Of a stretch of 64,000 nt of DNA, positions 43,760-55,319 are shown piece by piece. Made by a program: the position numbers and the translations under genes. Source of the stretch: Ischnura elegans. Taxonomy: Eukaryota > Arthropoda > Insecta > Odonata > Coenagrionidae. The stretch lies in contig NC_060252.1 in assembly GCF_921293095.1 (NCBI RefSeq), positions 73,862,866 through 73,926,865 of the forward strand. Direction: 5' to 3'. The notes below the pieces were generated by a model, which worked only from the letters and a program-made list of their open reading frames with translations, ran no database searches and was not told where the DNA came from. Numbering within the stretch: the first letter of the stretch is position 1; each line of letters begins with the position of its first letter.

Positions 43760-44490
43760 TGATATCATCATTCATATTGAAGATGTGCAGTTTTGTTCCC
43801 CGTGTAAAAGAGGCTTTAAACAACGCAGAAGTGTGCGTTCAAGTAAATACAATAAAAACTAAAACATATCCTAAATTTAAATAAATTTAAGTCTTAAATA
43901 GTATTTTAAATGCTTTTTTCAGAGAATAATTTAAGCAAATTTCCCGGGAACACTTAGGGGCTAATGAATATCTCCCGTTTCACTGGAGGGATATTCCATA
44001 GCGCTTGAACCCCAGGCAGGATTGCTGGCCGCCCAACATAAAACTATAAACTTCGCCCATGTCTGGCCCGCTGCATCATGGCCTTGCGTTTTCCACTGCA
44101 GCTGTCAGACCCCCGTCAACAGAGCAGGGCTTCTTTCTTTCCCCTCCTGTTGCTGCCCGTTCCATTCGAGGCCTCCCAGCGAGCAAGGAGGGCCTTCGGC
44201 AACCAGGCCGTTCCCCTCCCACAGTCGTGTAAATTACAGGGGACGATAGATTGCCGCCCCAAAAGGAGCCGGGCCTTCTTTTCCACCCCGTCCCGCCCTC
44301 CACCTCCTCCCTCCCCGCCAACCTAATGCCCCGTTTACGTAACAAAGTTTGTTTGATGTTTATAGGAGGCACACTCCCTTGGCAAGAAGCGTTTCGCTCG
44401 AGAAATGTACTTTCATACAAGGAAAATTCCTGCAACACTACATTTATAAGTGTACTACGTAGAATATAGCCTGGTTTGTTTAGAATGTTA
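43760..44490. other. Unassigned stretch, GC-rich second half
   Basis: 44010-44330 is GC-rich with open frames on both strands and no family signature; I treat these as chance frames. Confidence 0.4.
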
Positions 44491-44491
44491 T

Positions 44492-45162
44492 CAATAGGGT
44501 TGTTTCCTTCATCAAATAAAGCGAAAGGCATTGATTGTGATTCGTTACCCACCATTACTGTATTCATAATATACAAATTATTTCGTTTTAGAAATACCGG
44601 TTTAGACGAATGGCAAGGGTCAATTTTATCCTCATTTGAAAAAGGCCAGATTGGCGCCCATGCTATGCCACTCCACGTGATATCACAGGGACCTAGTTTC
44701 TATACAAGTAGATAGGAGTTATACATCGTCTGAGGTTACCAATGCATGCATGAGGCGCAGAGCTCAGGGAAACATGTCTTAATAATCACTTATTAAAACT
44801 GGCTAAGGTCGGAAAGTTTTCTTCTTTTGATAAGGTATTAATAATCCTTATTTAAGCCAAGCGCTACCAGCCAGCAGGGTACTCAGCTACCCGATAGCAG
44901 CCTGCGTCGTACCAGCGCTCAACTCGCCTCAAGGTCACCTCACAGGGCGGCAGCGGGAACCAGAAATACGCCACACGGAGAGAGATTTCCCGGCATTCAT
45001 ACTTACGCATCTCGTTTTCGCGCGCTTGAAAATTTTCACTTTTCAATTAATCGCGAAAAATAGATATCGTCATTTAAAGAATCTAAAAGCGTATAATACG
45101 TACTCCAGGAGTAATAATCTTTCGATTTAGGCAATAAAAAAATGATAGGAAACCACCCTATT
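44492..45162 (-). mobile_element. Family A MITE, copy 6 (inverted)
   Basis: Full-length inverted copy, CAATAGGGTTGTTTCC to GGAAACCACCCTATT. TTAT occurs next to both ends and might be a 4-bp target duplication. Confidence 0.88.
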
Positions 45163-45172
45163 ATTATGAGTC

Positions 45173-45269
45173 TCGGCTTTCGGACGTTCCTCCGCGTTGA
45201 GATGTCCGGAGGTGACGACAGGTAGGGATATCTCAACGCGGAGGAACGCCCGAAAACCAGGACTCATCT
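45173..45269. repeat. 97-bp hairpin next to family A
   Basis: Arms 45173-45213 and 45229-45269 are complementary with a few mismatches (GTTCCTCCGCGTTGAGAT in the core) and a 15-bp loop. It abuts copy 6 of family A. It resembles the Penelope-terminus hairpins in form but lacks the GAAAC motif. Confidence 0.75.
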
Positions 45270-45383
45270 GGAGAAACGCCGCGGAAACCTTAGATCTAAT
45301 TTATCAATTTTTGTTATCATTTAATTTTTTTCGCACAGAATTTTTAGGCGAGGCATGGGTTACACCAATCACTCCCGTTTTTT

Positions 45384-45962
45384 TTATTCTGAATGCGAAA
45401 ATTTTCTAACAATTCGACAAGTATTAAAAATCGCTGCTTTTTGTATCGTAAGGAACAAATCTTTCGGTAATGCGATATTTTTTATGCCTTGATGGATTGA
45501 ATGAGGCTCTACGCGAGTGGCAGGGGTAATAATTTGTATGATGTGTACGTTCTCTGATTTCCACAGTCTCCCAATTTCCTTCTCGAGTTCCTGACATTTT
45601 TCAACCTTGGTGATATAGTTTTTCATGATATTGTGAGTATTAGATACAGAAATATCTATCAAGTATGTTGTATTGTGGTTTTTATCGTGCAGCACCGGAT
45701 CAGGGATATTGTTATGGATTGTTTTATCTGTGATAATTGATCGGTCGTAATAAATCTTACACAAATCATTTTCAATGAAGGTTTTAGGTGTATTTTTATA
45801 GTAGAGTACCGCATTTTCAATGAATTTATATTTCAGAGCTAAGTTCTGGTGGATGATGTTGTACATTTGATTGTGTCTGAGCAGATAGTCTTTTTGGGAT
45901 AAGTTAGTGCATCCACTTGTGATGTGCTGCATCGTTTCGGAGACATCATGACATTTTCTGCA
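45384..45962 (-). CDS. LINE C-terminus: CCHC zinc knuckle and restriction-like endonuclease
   Basis: This is the C-terminal end of an early-branching, R2/R4/NeSL-type LINE polyprotein, whose endonuclease nicks target DNA for reverse transcription. The frame is open from 45962, ten codons before its first ATG at 45932. Those codons complete a CCHC knuckle (CRKC, eight residues, H, four residues, C). Counting from the ATG, the endonuclease motifs follow: NNIPDPVLHDK (PD at about 77-78), YLIDISV (D93), VEKCQELEKEI (about 110-120) and the family end ending in TCRIVRKF. No stop or frameshift occurs in about 190 codons. The reverse transcriptase should lie upstream on the minus strand, but a stop at 45965-45963 closes the frame and nothing RT-like is seen beyond, so the copy is 5'-truncated. 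Confidence 0.8.
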   Translation of the reverse strand, partial: CRKCHDVSETMQHITSGCTNLSQKDYLLRHNQMYNIIHQNLALKYKFIENAVLYYKNTPKTFIENDLCKIYYDRSIITDKTIHNNIPDPVLHDKNHNTTYLIDISVSNTHNIMKNYITKVEKCQELEKEIGRLWKSENVHIIQIITPATRVEPHSIHQGIKNIALPKDLFLTIQKAAIFNTCRIVRKFSHSE

Positions 45963-46019
45963 TTACAGTTTCGCGTCATAGAGTTACAACGAAGTGAGAT
46001 ACGGTGTTACATCATAGGG

Positions 46020-46265
46020 TTACTACGGAGGGATATACGGTGGTATGCCGTGGAGAGTGACCAGCGAAAGCGAGTACAAATGTGTGTGCATGACGAAGTG
46101 TCAATTCATGCCGCGACCTTGTCCTCGCGCACGATTCATTAAACCAATTTACACTTGCACTCTAAAGTTGTTTTTGTTTTCCTCATTCCCTCTTGGTCCC
46201 CCTCTTATGCGCTCCTACCTTTGGAAAGAGAATAGATTGCTATTCCCAATTGCACCTAAAGGATA
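46020..46265 (+). repeat. Interspersed repeat, family S (copy 1)
   Basis: The sequence from ATACGGTGGTATGCCG to CCAATTGCACCTAAAGG matches 46971-47200 in the same order, including TCCTCGCGCACGATTCA and CCTTTGGAAAGAGA. There is no coding family. It may be one direct duplication or two copies of a dispersed repeat. Confidence 0.75.
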
Positions 46266-46659
46266 CGTTTATAAGCTTAGAGAAAATTGTATTGAATTAC
46301 GCGGGCTATAATGAAGCTGACTCACTCACTCATTCAAATGTTTGTGGTGAACGAGACGAGATATGACAAAAACGTCATGGAATCGACCCCTTTTAAAATC
46401 ATATGAAACCCTAGGAAAAAATTGTCAAAACACTAAATTTTCTATCTATTACAGTGTTGCCAACTGTATCTGTGCATAAAAATTTTGGGGGTATGTGGGA
46501 GTAAAAAAATCGATTTTTTTAAATATGTAATTTTTCGAATCTAGACCACGTGATACGTCGAGAAACAGATTTTCAGACCGAACGGAGAAATTTTAATTTT
46601 GATCAAATTGTGCAATTCCAGTATTTCGAGCATCATTATCCCTACAGCGGAGGTAGATA

Positions 46660-46964
46660 CAGGCCCGCGCTGGACTCCTTCGTAGGGCGGAGGACGGCCA
46701 TGGCCAGAGGGCGCCAGCACTATGCAGAGGGGGTACTACCGGAGTGATCCAATATGAATTATATTTATGAATTGAAATTATTGTTTTTCTTACTCAAGAC
46801 GATGTTAATTATGCTGTTAAATGAGACAGCTTTGAAATCAAGTTAACTGCTCAATGTTGGTATTCTGGCTGTAAAATTTTGTCAGTTTTGGAACAGGAGG
46901 GCGCCAAAGATTCCCAGGCTAGAGGACGCACCGGGATACGTCCCGGCGGCCCAGCACGGGCCCG
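46660..46964. mobile_element. hAT-type MITE, family F, perfect duplication
   Basis: Left end CAGGCCCGCGCTGG and right end CCAGCACGGGCCCG are inverted repeats (12 of 14). The octamer GGTAGATA occurs directly on both sides (46652-46659 and 46965-46972), a perfect 8-bp target duplication. The element is 305 bp, with no coding. Confidence 0.9.
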
Positions 46965-46970
46965 GGTAGA

Positions 46971-47200
46971 TACGGTGTTGTGCCACGGAGTGTGACCGGC
47001 GAATGCGAGTAAAAATACTGACTACTGAGTGTTAATGCATGCCGCGGCTTTGTCCTCGCGCACGATTCAATAAATCAATTACACATCTGTGCAAATTTTT
47101 TTCATTGTTGTCCTCATTCCCCCTTCGGTCACCCTCATAAGCGCTTCTGGTTTTACCTTTGGAAAGAGAGTAGATTGCTACTTCCAATTGCATCTAACCC
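46971..47200 (+). repeat. Interspersed repeat, family S (copy 2)
   Basis: This is the second copy of 46020-46265, about 80 percent alike by eye. The family F MITE sits at its left edge. Confidence 0.75.
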
Positions 47201-47267
47201 TTTCCAGCCGGCGCCAGCAAAATCAAAATGTTTTCGGTGTTACGAGTAGCGTGAGAATATTTTAAAC

Positions 47268-47417
47268 CATAGGCGGACCCCCCAGACCCTTAAAAATTAT
47301 GCAAAAATTTTAATACGGTCCCATTATCATTACGAGGTATACTTGTGCCCCCCAGAACAAAATCCTGGATACGGCCTTTCTTGTACCCCCCAGATAGAAA
47401 TCCTGGATCCGCCCCTG
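47268..47417 (+). mobile_element. hAT-type MITE, family B, copy 4 (internally deleted)
   Basis: It starts CATAGGCGGACCCCCC and ends AATCCTGGATCCGCCCCTG. The octamer TTTTAAAC flanks it perfectly on both sides (47260-47267 and 47418-47425). The interior is cut to 150 bp, and the right terminal block is doubled (CCCCCCAGA..AAATCCTGGA occurs twice). Confidence 0.88.
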
Positions 47418-47429
47418 TTTTAAACCACT

Positions 47430-47920
47430 CTCTAAGGGGCACTTATTTGGCAAGGAGTGGTCCTAGTATTCTCATCCCTCCAATTTTGGAACCAGCTCCT
47501 CGGAACGCATGGCCGTTACCCCGATCACTGGACTCGACCCTCCAAACCTTTCTTAGCACGAGTACACGGTCTACTCATTGAATAAGCGGAGTTTTTAGAA
47601 ACTGTAATATTGTCTATGATTTTCAGTAATTTACAAACACAAGGGACCAAGACTTTTACACCTGAAGTCCGTTAATAATAAAGACTCTAAAATTTTGTTT
47701 AAAAATTGCTTACTCACAGAACAAAGCATCATTTCAAAGCATAAAATTTTATTACGCAACAAATTTTTCTTTGCAGAAATCATTGAGGGGTAGCTCTAAG
47801 TTCCCGCTAAGCTGGGTCGCAGGGAGGGCACTATTTCCTCCGACCAAGCTACCTCGGAGATCATTTCCCCTCCCGCGTCGGCTATTGCCGACATTCGTAC
47901 CAATGGGTTGAAAATTTACT
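47430..47920. other. Unassigned stretch
   Basis: No gene or recognised repeat. Confidence 0.4.
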
Positions 47921-47925
47921 CTGGC

Positions 47926-48008
47926 TATAACCATAGAGTAAGTATATACTTACTGTCTGTCGGTTATAGCATAGAGTAAGTATATACTTACTCTATGCTA
48001 TAACCGAC
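47926..48008. repeat. 50-bp perfect palindrome plus partial third arm
   Basis: 47959-47983 and 47984-48008 are exact reverse complements with no loop (GTCGGTTATAGCATAGAGTA outward). 47926-47950 repeats most of the same arm (CATAGAGTAAGTATATACTT), so three arms lie in a row. Confidence 0.9.
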
Positions 48009-48430
48009 CTTAGCTCTTTTGAGTACGAAAACGCTCGTCGCCTATAGCTGACGTTCGGCACGATAGGATTAAAAGATTTATATTAAAGTCTAGTGAAACT
48101 TTTCTCTAATTATACGAACTGTATTGATGCGTACCCGCACCGCAATTTTTTTAAGTGTCCCTGCTTTTTTACTTGATCCTCCATTATCGGTACGCCTGAT
48201 GCTTCCTGCTTCCATTCCCTAACTTTCAAAATGTTTTCCCCGAAACCTTCTTTTCCCGCTCTCCACCTGCCTTGCGCTTCCTCTCCCAAATGAGTACTAC
48301 GTATTGATTCCTCTACCCACCTCTGCATTTTTTCCTCTTCGTATTCCCTTTCTCTCCGCCTTGCCTTGTAGATTTTCATTTATTAGTAAAACGGAACATT
48401 GTGATGTTTCCACTAATTTCATGCGAGCCA

Positions 48431-48463
48431 GACACGTTTCGTTGTTACAACGACATCCTCAAG
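48431..48463 (-). repeat. Penelope-terminus-like module
   Basis: On the minus strand TTGAGGATGTCGTTG, loop TAA, CAACGAAACGTGTC forms a stem followed by GAAAC, like the modules at 28113 and 42331. A minus-strand Arg/Glu-rich frame (48110-48379) lies just downstream, with no recognised domain. Confidence 0.5.
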
Positions 48464-48469
48464 TGTTCC

Positions 48470-51400
48470 TCGTTTATTCCCTCGTGGTCATACCCCCGAG
48501 CATCTTTTGTGTAACTATTACTTTGATCTATTTCAAACGTTTTTTCTAAATTATACCAAGCGTTGAACACGTATCCGATTACGCATTCAAAATTTCAAAA
48601 ACGGCTCCCGCTAATTGGCCTAAAAAGGCTTAGCAGGGCCAAACTATCATATTTCGTAAAATAATGTTATTATTTCGTATGAATATTGTTGTTTTATTCC
48701 TCTCCTTTCTTTTTTCATCGTAAAAGGTAAAAGAAATAACAAAAATAATAATCATCATCACCATTATTAATATTATAGTATTACAAGTCGACCATCCGGT
48801 AAGGTGGCAACCTGTATTGGTTTTACCAAGTTAATGCATGACGTTGCAATAAAAAATACATTCATGGAGAAACGTATGCACAGTTATGCGATATAAATTT
48901 TTCCCTGAATATAGTAAACAAGCAAAAATGAGAAGGACCCTTACGTATCAAATTTTATTCAACCTTCTCATTAAGAAATTTAGGTTACGCGGAAAAGTTT
49001 CAAAAACTATCTATTGTAGACCGTTCCGATTCCCTATATTCCGATTCAGGAGAGAAGACTTCACAGAGTTTAAAAGCTCGGAAGGTCTATTTTTGCTTAT
49101 CATCTCATTTTGGCATAAATTGAGGCTTTTTAAATCTATTCGTGTTGTCTATCCACGCAGGATCACCAACATAGTATTTGTATGTCTTTCGTTTTAATAA
49201 CTCATATTCTGTTCTCATGAATTAGCTTTAAGGCTTTCATTTTTACGCGCAATCAAATATATGTGTACATATTTTTATAAAAAATTGTTTTGACTTTTAA
49301 ATACATGTTACTACGTCTATAATATTTGTAATAATCTGTATTAATTGTATTTAATTACGCATCGTGCTCTAAATAATCTGTCGAGGTGAATGCTTATGTT
49401 CATGAGTATATTATTATTAGATAATCAAGTGTACAAAATACTCTGCGATCCTTCTATACAGTGTTAGACAGGAGCTGCTTTTTCTCGAGCGAAGACAATG
49501 GCAGGTACGTTAGGGAGAAATGTTTGAGGTACCCACTTACCAATTTTATTGAATTTTTATTGTACTTTTCTCAACATCACGGAGCTGTTTTCTTTCGAGC
49601 TCTTCTTTTTCCTCGCCATAATTAGGTATCGTAGTTCGTCAGGGCCCTCCCCAACCAATCTAATAACGCAATTGCAAAACTCTATACTAACTGAATATTC
49701 TCAAGGCCCTTAATGTGTTCCGCGTTCGAACACCTTCGATGTGAAATGTTTGCAACTGACTATGTATCGGCGATTTGCGATTTCCGCCAAAGCTTACGAA
49801 AGTGTTTTTTCCCCCTCGTGTTTGCGTGAGAAATTCGTCATTTTCCCTTCTCAAGCCTAATAAGTGCCGTACGTGTTGGGATGGCGAATGAGTAGCTATT
49901 GCTGTACTTTTTTTCCTCCAGCGTCGAAGTGAATACGATATTGGGTTTCCTTGGAAGTTTTTTTTTCCAGCGACCAGCCAAGCGTTTCGCATATGCCAAT
50001 CCTGCCGCAAAATATACTTTTCGTTGATCGCAAAAAGAAAACGCGAAATTGCTCGAAGGCAAGGTGAGTTCCGGCTGGCTCACTGTGAGGTCGCGCTTGT
50101 TCGTGCACGACATACAACACTGCTTTAGGTGTCCCTTGATCTGCCGGAAGGCTATCGTATCGAATTAGGCCGCTACACGTAGCACATTGAGTGCTCTGTT
50201 CACAAATATCACTATCGATGCTTTTCCCGTCGGCCGCTAAATGTCGGCTGTCACACAACGTGCTTTGAAATAGGTTTACTGAAGTCTTGGCTAATTATGT
50301 AGATTGAAGGACCAGCTAGTTTTCCGGGTTTTCCTCCTTGTCGATTCATCTGCGCTACGACAGTTTCGCAGGCGAGCAGGCGTCTATTCCAACTCCAGTC
50401 TAAACTGTCCTCACGAAGATTAATCTACTCGGAGTATAACCCGAAAAGCTAGCTGCTCCTACTGTACCAATGCCCTATCGTGGTTAGCCAATGCTAATTG
50501 CCCTATCGCAGTGAGATTGTTTGGAAAAATTCTCTTCTGTCGACAGCCAGATTCTGCTAGCCAATTGTTTTTAGTGACAAAAGGATATCAAGGAAGTTGC
50601 AGAATTGGAAAGGAATTACATACAAAACCAGATAGATTTCTTGCAAAATTGGAAATGAAGAAAGTATTCTATTAATTTCAGCTTAGTCCTAACCATGATA
50701 GATGGCCGGGTAAGGCGTATACTTATTCTGAAATTCTGAAAAAAAGATAGTGTTAGATATTGCTAAAACACACAAAAGCTATTTTCAGAAATGCAATGCG
50801 TTGACTGAAACTGCTACAATAATGTGCTACATCTGCGGGTCGAAAGATTCTCAAACGAATTATTTAAAGAATATGAAAGACTTGCCACATGAGACTTCAT
50901 ATTCCTTTTGAATTATTTTGTAATAATAAAAATTATAATTTGTGACGGGTTAAAATAATTAAGCTCCAAGAACGTAAAATATCCAACAGTATCACTGAGG
51001 CTCTAATTGTAAGCCCCCGCGTTGCGAAACCGGGATGTGAAGTGTGATTGAAAAATTGCGTTCATTTTCGCAGCCGCAAACTTTTTTCTAAGATTTTTAT
51101 TTTATACAATTAAACTATTTCTAGTAAATACTCTGATGAAAAATTCTATTAACTATTGTTTCTCTAACTAAAGGTATTGTTTATTTTATGTCAGGTTTTG
51201 CGGGACAAAAGGGCCCACCATTTTTCGACATTATACCACACCAATATTGACCCAAATATCAAAAAATGATAGAGAATGTAGAAAGAGTACCGTATTATTG
51301 GAATATAATGTTTTTATCTCATTAAAATCCTTCCAAAACTCTACCAGCAGCTTAATTTTGAAGTTTTTCGAAGAAATACGTGATCAGTCGTGATTTTGGA

Positions 51401-52845
51401 GATTTGACCATGTTGTTCCTCTGTATCATAGCAACGGATGGGATCTATGAAAAATGACAAATAGCCCGGTCAAATTAGCCCAAAATATAGGGGTACCTTT
51501 ACATAAATTCTCAACAAGCTGAAAATTTACAGGAACGCTAGGAATACCACTCGAATGAAATCCTGAAAAGTTCCCATCGATCCCGTGTGTGCAAAAACAT
51601 TTATTCATGTTCAAAAATCACAAAAATGTTTTTTTTTGCATTTTTTGGTCAAACGGTTAGTATTACGATAACAATTGTTCTGACCAAAATTGTAGATCAA
51701 GAAATTATCTACAAAATTGTCAGTGTACTTTTTTCTCTAAGATTTACCGTTTCTGAGAATAAGCCATTCGAAATTTAGCTGGAGCTGTATTCTGCGTAAT
51801 ATGCATGACTATATTGTTGCGCTCTCCGAACATTGTTGAACAGCTCCTGCTAATTTTCGAATGGCTATTTCTGCCAAACACGTAAGTGGTGACTCGCATG
51901 GGCCTATGTAGTTGCAGAGAAGTTCACTCAATTTTTCTGTGTTACGATACACTTCCTGCTGAATTTGTTTTCCTTTTCGTGGACGACATACACATCTCCC
52001 TCATCCGTCTTTCCTCTTCCTCATGATATATATCTATTATGACCCCTATTCATTTCCTGCCTCTTCATTTGATTGTCTCCATTCTTTCCTATATACCAGG
52101 GTATTTCAAGAGTTCGCTCCGATCTCTGACCTCGTCGGGTTTTATCCAGACTGTAATCACTGCAATAGCATTTTATTCCCACCTCACCGTTTTCCCTCTC
52201 TAATCATCTCCATTCTTCTCGGAACCATCTTCCTTGATGTCCACAATTTCGCCGGAATCATCTTTCCTCATGGTATGAGTTCAAAGAACTCTTTAATATT
52301 TTATACTCCCCTTGTTAAGGCACCGAATAACAACGTAGGTTTATGCCACTTTATTAGAAACCGTCGCTGATGATACTCAGTGGGACTTTTTCACGATGAT
52401 CAAATGAAAGCAATTTACCGGTCACTTACTGGCCGCGCCGGAAGCGCGTCGATATTTACTGTACGGGCGAGTCAGTCTCACCATAACCAGTCAGTCAGGA
52501 AATACAATAATTCAGGTGTCGTGCGCATATGTTCTGTTTTTGTTTGAAGTGTTGTTTGTGTGAAGAGGAAACTTAAAAACTAAAATAGTACATTTACAAA
52601 GAGAAAAGTAGTACATTAGATTGATTTATTTTTCTTTTCATTAATTTGTTTTTATTGTTTTTTTAGAATATGTATTTTTTATTTATTCTTTTGAACAATT
52701 GTCCTGTAATAACAATTGAAAATATTTTTATATATTTATTATGGATTATATTTTACGCAATAAGCATTTGTTAGATGTGGGTTCATATTTTATTTCACAC
52801 GCATTGTACGCGCGATACGACAGTATTAAAAGTGGACTATTTTTT
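48470..52845. other. Long unassigned stretch (4.4 kb)
   Basis: This is the largest block with no recognised repeat or gene. The minus-strand frames at 49687-50258 (120, 107 and 91 codons, overlapping) look protein-like in places (LAGRWKKKLPRKPNIVF) but change frame and match no family I know. It may be ancient repeats or intron. Confidence 0.4.
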
Positions 52846-52850
52846 TATAG

Positions 52851-52914
52851 GCGTCGGGAGTCCGACACCGTCCAAAATCACCACTCTGTATCCTGAGTGT
52901 CGGGCTCCCGTCGA
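52851..52914. repeat. Short hairpin
   Basis: GCGTCGGGAGTCCGACAC and GTGTCGGGCTCCCGTCG pair over about 17 bp around a 28-bp loop. Confidence 0.6.
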
Positions 52915-53013
52915 TGGGTTCCTCAGGCAGCGTCGGCTCGTGATCCTTCCAACTTGACGACACATTCACAACCACCGTTCACGGCCAACAACCACGAAAA
53001 CAATGACTTTAAA

Positions 53014-53671
53014 CAATAGGGTAGTTTCCTTCATCAAAGAAAACGAAAGGCATTGATTGCGATTCGTTACCCACCATTAGTGTATTCATAATACACAAAT
53101 TATTTGGTTTTTGAAATACCGGTTTAGACGAATGGCAAGGGTCAAATTTTATCCTCATTTGAAAAAGGCCAGATTGGCGCCCATGCGATTCAACTCCACG
53201 TGACGTCACAGGGACCTAGTTTCTACACGAGAGGATAGGAGTTATACATCGTCTGAGGTTACCAATGCATGCATGAGGCACAGAGCTCAGGGAAACATGT
53301 CTTAATAATCACCTATTAAAACTGGCTAAGGTCGGAAAGTTTTCTTCGTTTGATAAGGTATTAATAAACCTTTTTTAAGCCAAGCGCTACCAGCCAGCAA
53401 GGTACTCAGCTACCCGCTAGCATCCTGCGTCCTATCAGCGCTCAGAGCCTCGATCAAGGTCACCTCACAAGGCGGGAGGGGGAACCAGAAATGCGTCGCA
53501 CGGACTTTCCTACTTACGCGTCGCGTTTTCGCGCGCTTGAAAATTTTCACATTTCATTTAATCGCGAAAAATAGGTATCGTCATTTGAAAATCTAAAAGC
53601 GTGAAATACGTACTCCAGGAGTAATAATCTTTCGATTTAGGCAATAAAAAATAATAGGAAACCACCATATT
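53014..53671 (-). mobile_element. Family A MITE, copy 7 (inverted)
   Basis: Full-length inverted copy, CAATAGGGTAGTTTCC to GGAAACCACCATATT. TTAAA occurs just outside the left end and at the right junction, a possible short duplication. It is very close in sequence to copies 1 and 4. Confidence 0.88.
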
Positions 53672-53734
53672 AAACTCTCGTCTACGCAGGCGCCCAACAA
53701 ACAACAAAACAAGCGAGTGGCGATTGAAGCATAG

Positions 53735-54116
53735 GACTCCATATGGCGCGAACACGCCTAATATCCTGTTAGCCGTGTTGCAGGGGGTATTTGAGCACCA
53801 GCCTTTAACTTCGCTTACGAAGTTCCACCTAGCATTTATGAGAGTTCTTTATTGTTCGGTGGAAAAACGAATTCCTATATCCAACCGTTCGGGAAATATT
53901 TCTTTTAATTTGTCGTTTCTGTCGAACCTGCAAATATATTTGGGTTCTAATGTAATCTTTCTGCGTAACGTTCTAAAATGTATCTATTATCAAGCGGTAT
54001 GAGCCTTGCGCGTAGCCTGCGAGTCTCTTGCAGCTGCCAGCCTTATTCTTTTAGCATGTGCGTAATACTTTCTGTAGCAGTTTGTGACGTATCGTGCAGG
54101 TTCACTTAGTATTGTA
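53735..54116 (-). mobile_element. CR1/L2-like LINE, 3' part, split by a TTAA element
   Basis: The inverted 3' UTR (GCCGTGTTGCAGGGGGTATT) and the complement of the FFPRTIRD-type tail region (GGTGGAAAAACGAATTCC) align with 8290-8560. The LINE resumes at 54845. Confidence 0.7.
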
Positions 54117-54120
54117 TTAA

Positions 54121-54840
54121 CCCTTAGAGTGCCGGGAAGCGCTATCGCGCTCCTTCTGCAATGTCATTCCTTAAATTATAAAAATTAACTCACATTACCA
54201 AAAATTCGTCAAATAATTCATTAAAAAGGTGAAACCACACTGTAACGTTTTAAAAATCTCCTCTCTTCTTTATAAACAAATAATTCCAATACAATTCGAA
54301 ACAAACTCTATATTTTGAAATTTAGAGCATAAAACCAACATCAAAAGCCACCATGATATCACAATTCCATTTATATCTACCACCACCACTCTTCTGAACC
54401 ACCGCCATGAACTGCATCAGCGTGGATCCTGAGTTCCGCTATATTCCTCTCCTCCCGCTCTCTTCTCCTCTCGTAGGCGCCTCCCCTTCTCTGCTTTCTC
54501 TTCCTTTCTCTGCTACACCGCCACCTTTCTTAGTCCTTATCCCGATCCTTCCTTTAAACACGTCTGCCTCCTTCAACTCTCTATACACAACTCCCGTTTT
54601 CCTTCACAACAATCCCCCCGTCCCTCACTACCATTGTCAGTTTTAAATTATATAAAAACAATATGGTGGCTTGTTTATGTTATGTTACAACACATAATAA
54701 AGATTTCCTAAAGTTTTTGTATGCATACCTTTAGTTGTTTTTGAGAGCTAATTTTTTCCTAACCTACTGCAAAATCAGCAAAAATGCCTCGGCACTGTTA
54801 GCATAGTACCTACGTAGAAAATCGGTTGTCACTCAAAGGG
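54121..54840. mobile_element. piggyBac-type MITE with TTAA duplication
   Basis: It starts CCCTTAGAGTGCCGG and ends CACTCAAAGGG (inverted repeats), flanked exactly by TTAA at 54117-54120 and 54841-54844, the canonical piggyBac target. A GCGCTATCGCGC palindrome lies 17 bp inside the left end. The 720-bp interior has no transposase. It splits a LINE, which gives the insertion order. Confidence 0.88.
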
Positions 54841-54844
54841 TTAA

Positions 54845-55300
54845 GTTCGCGGATTAAGTATTTATGCGCCGGGTACCATATTCTCGCTGCGTGTTCAAGG
54901 TGTGTTCGGACGAGTGTGAAATAGCACCTCTCTTTTACTTTTTAATCCGAAAAATATTCCCACAACACGCTTGACGAATCCTAGCTTCTTCGGGGCTCTA
55001 CAACAAATGCGTTCCCCACCATAGATTCGTAGTTATCGCAATTCCCAGTTACTTTACTTCGTCTGTCGCCTTTATGTCAACTCCCCCCACAACATATACA
55101 TTAGGATAGTTGGACAACCTATGCAAGGAATGCACACGAGTGCATTTGCTAGGATTAAGTCGTCGTCCCCACTTTTTGCTCCACACATTAATGTTGTTTC
55201 GATCCAATGGTAGAATTTCATGGTCAGAGTGATCACTAAATTCTGAAATATGTGACAGCGTCGTCTGCAATTAAACGCATTTTACTGCTTATTCGGGTGG
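54845..55300 (-). mobile_element. CR1/L2-like LINE, reverse transcriptase part, split
   Basis: The minus-strand frame 55049-55270 (73 codons) reads LPLDRNNINVWSKKWGRRLN then PSKC, the post-catalytic WSxxWxxxLNxxKC block of non-LTR reverse transcriptases, followed by VGGVDIKATDEVK. It continues the LINE at 53735-54116. The catalytic YADD should lie just upstream but is not preserved. Confidence 0.75.
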
Positions 55301-55319
55301 AGAGGTCTGTTTCATGTAA

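Noticed and set aside
44076-44576. 166-codon minus-strand frame
   Set aside because: Its N-terminal part reads through the 3' end of a family A MITE and the rest is GC-rich low complexity with frames on the other strand as well.
49687-50258. Host gene in overlapping minus-strand frames
   Set aside because: Frames change repeatedly, no family match and no splice sites that would join them.
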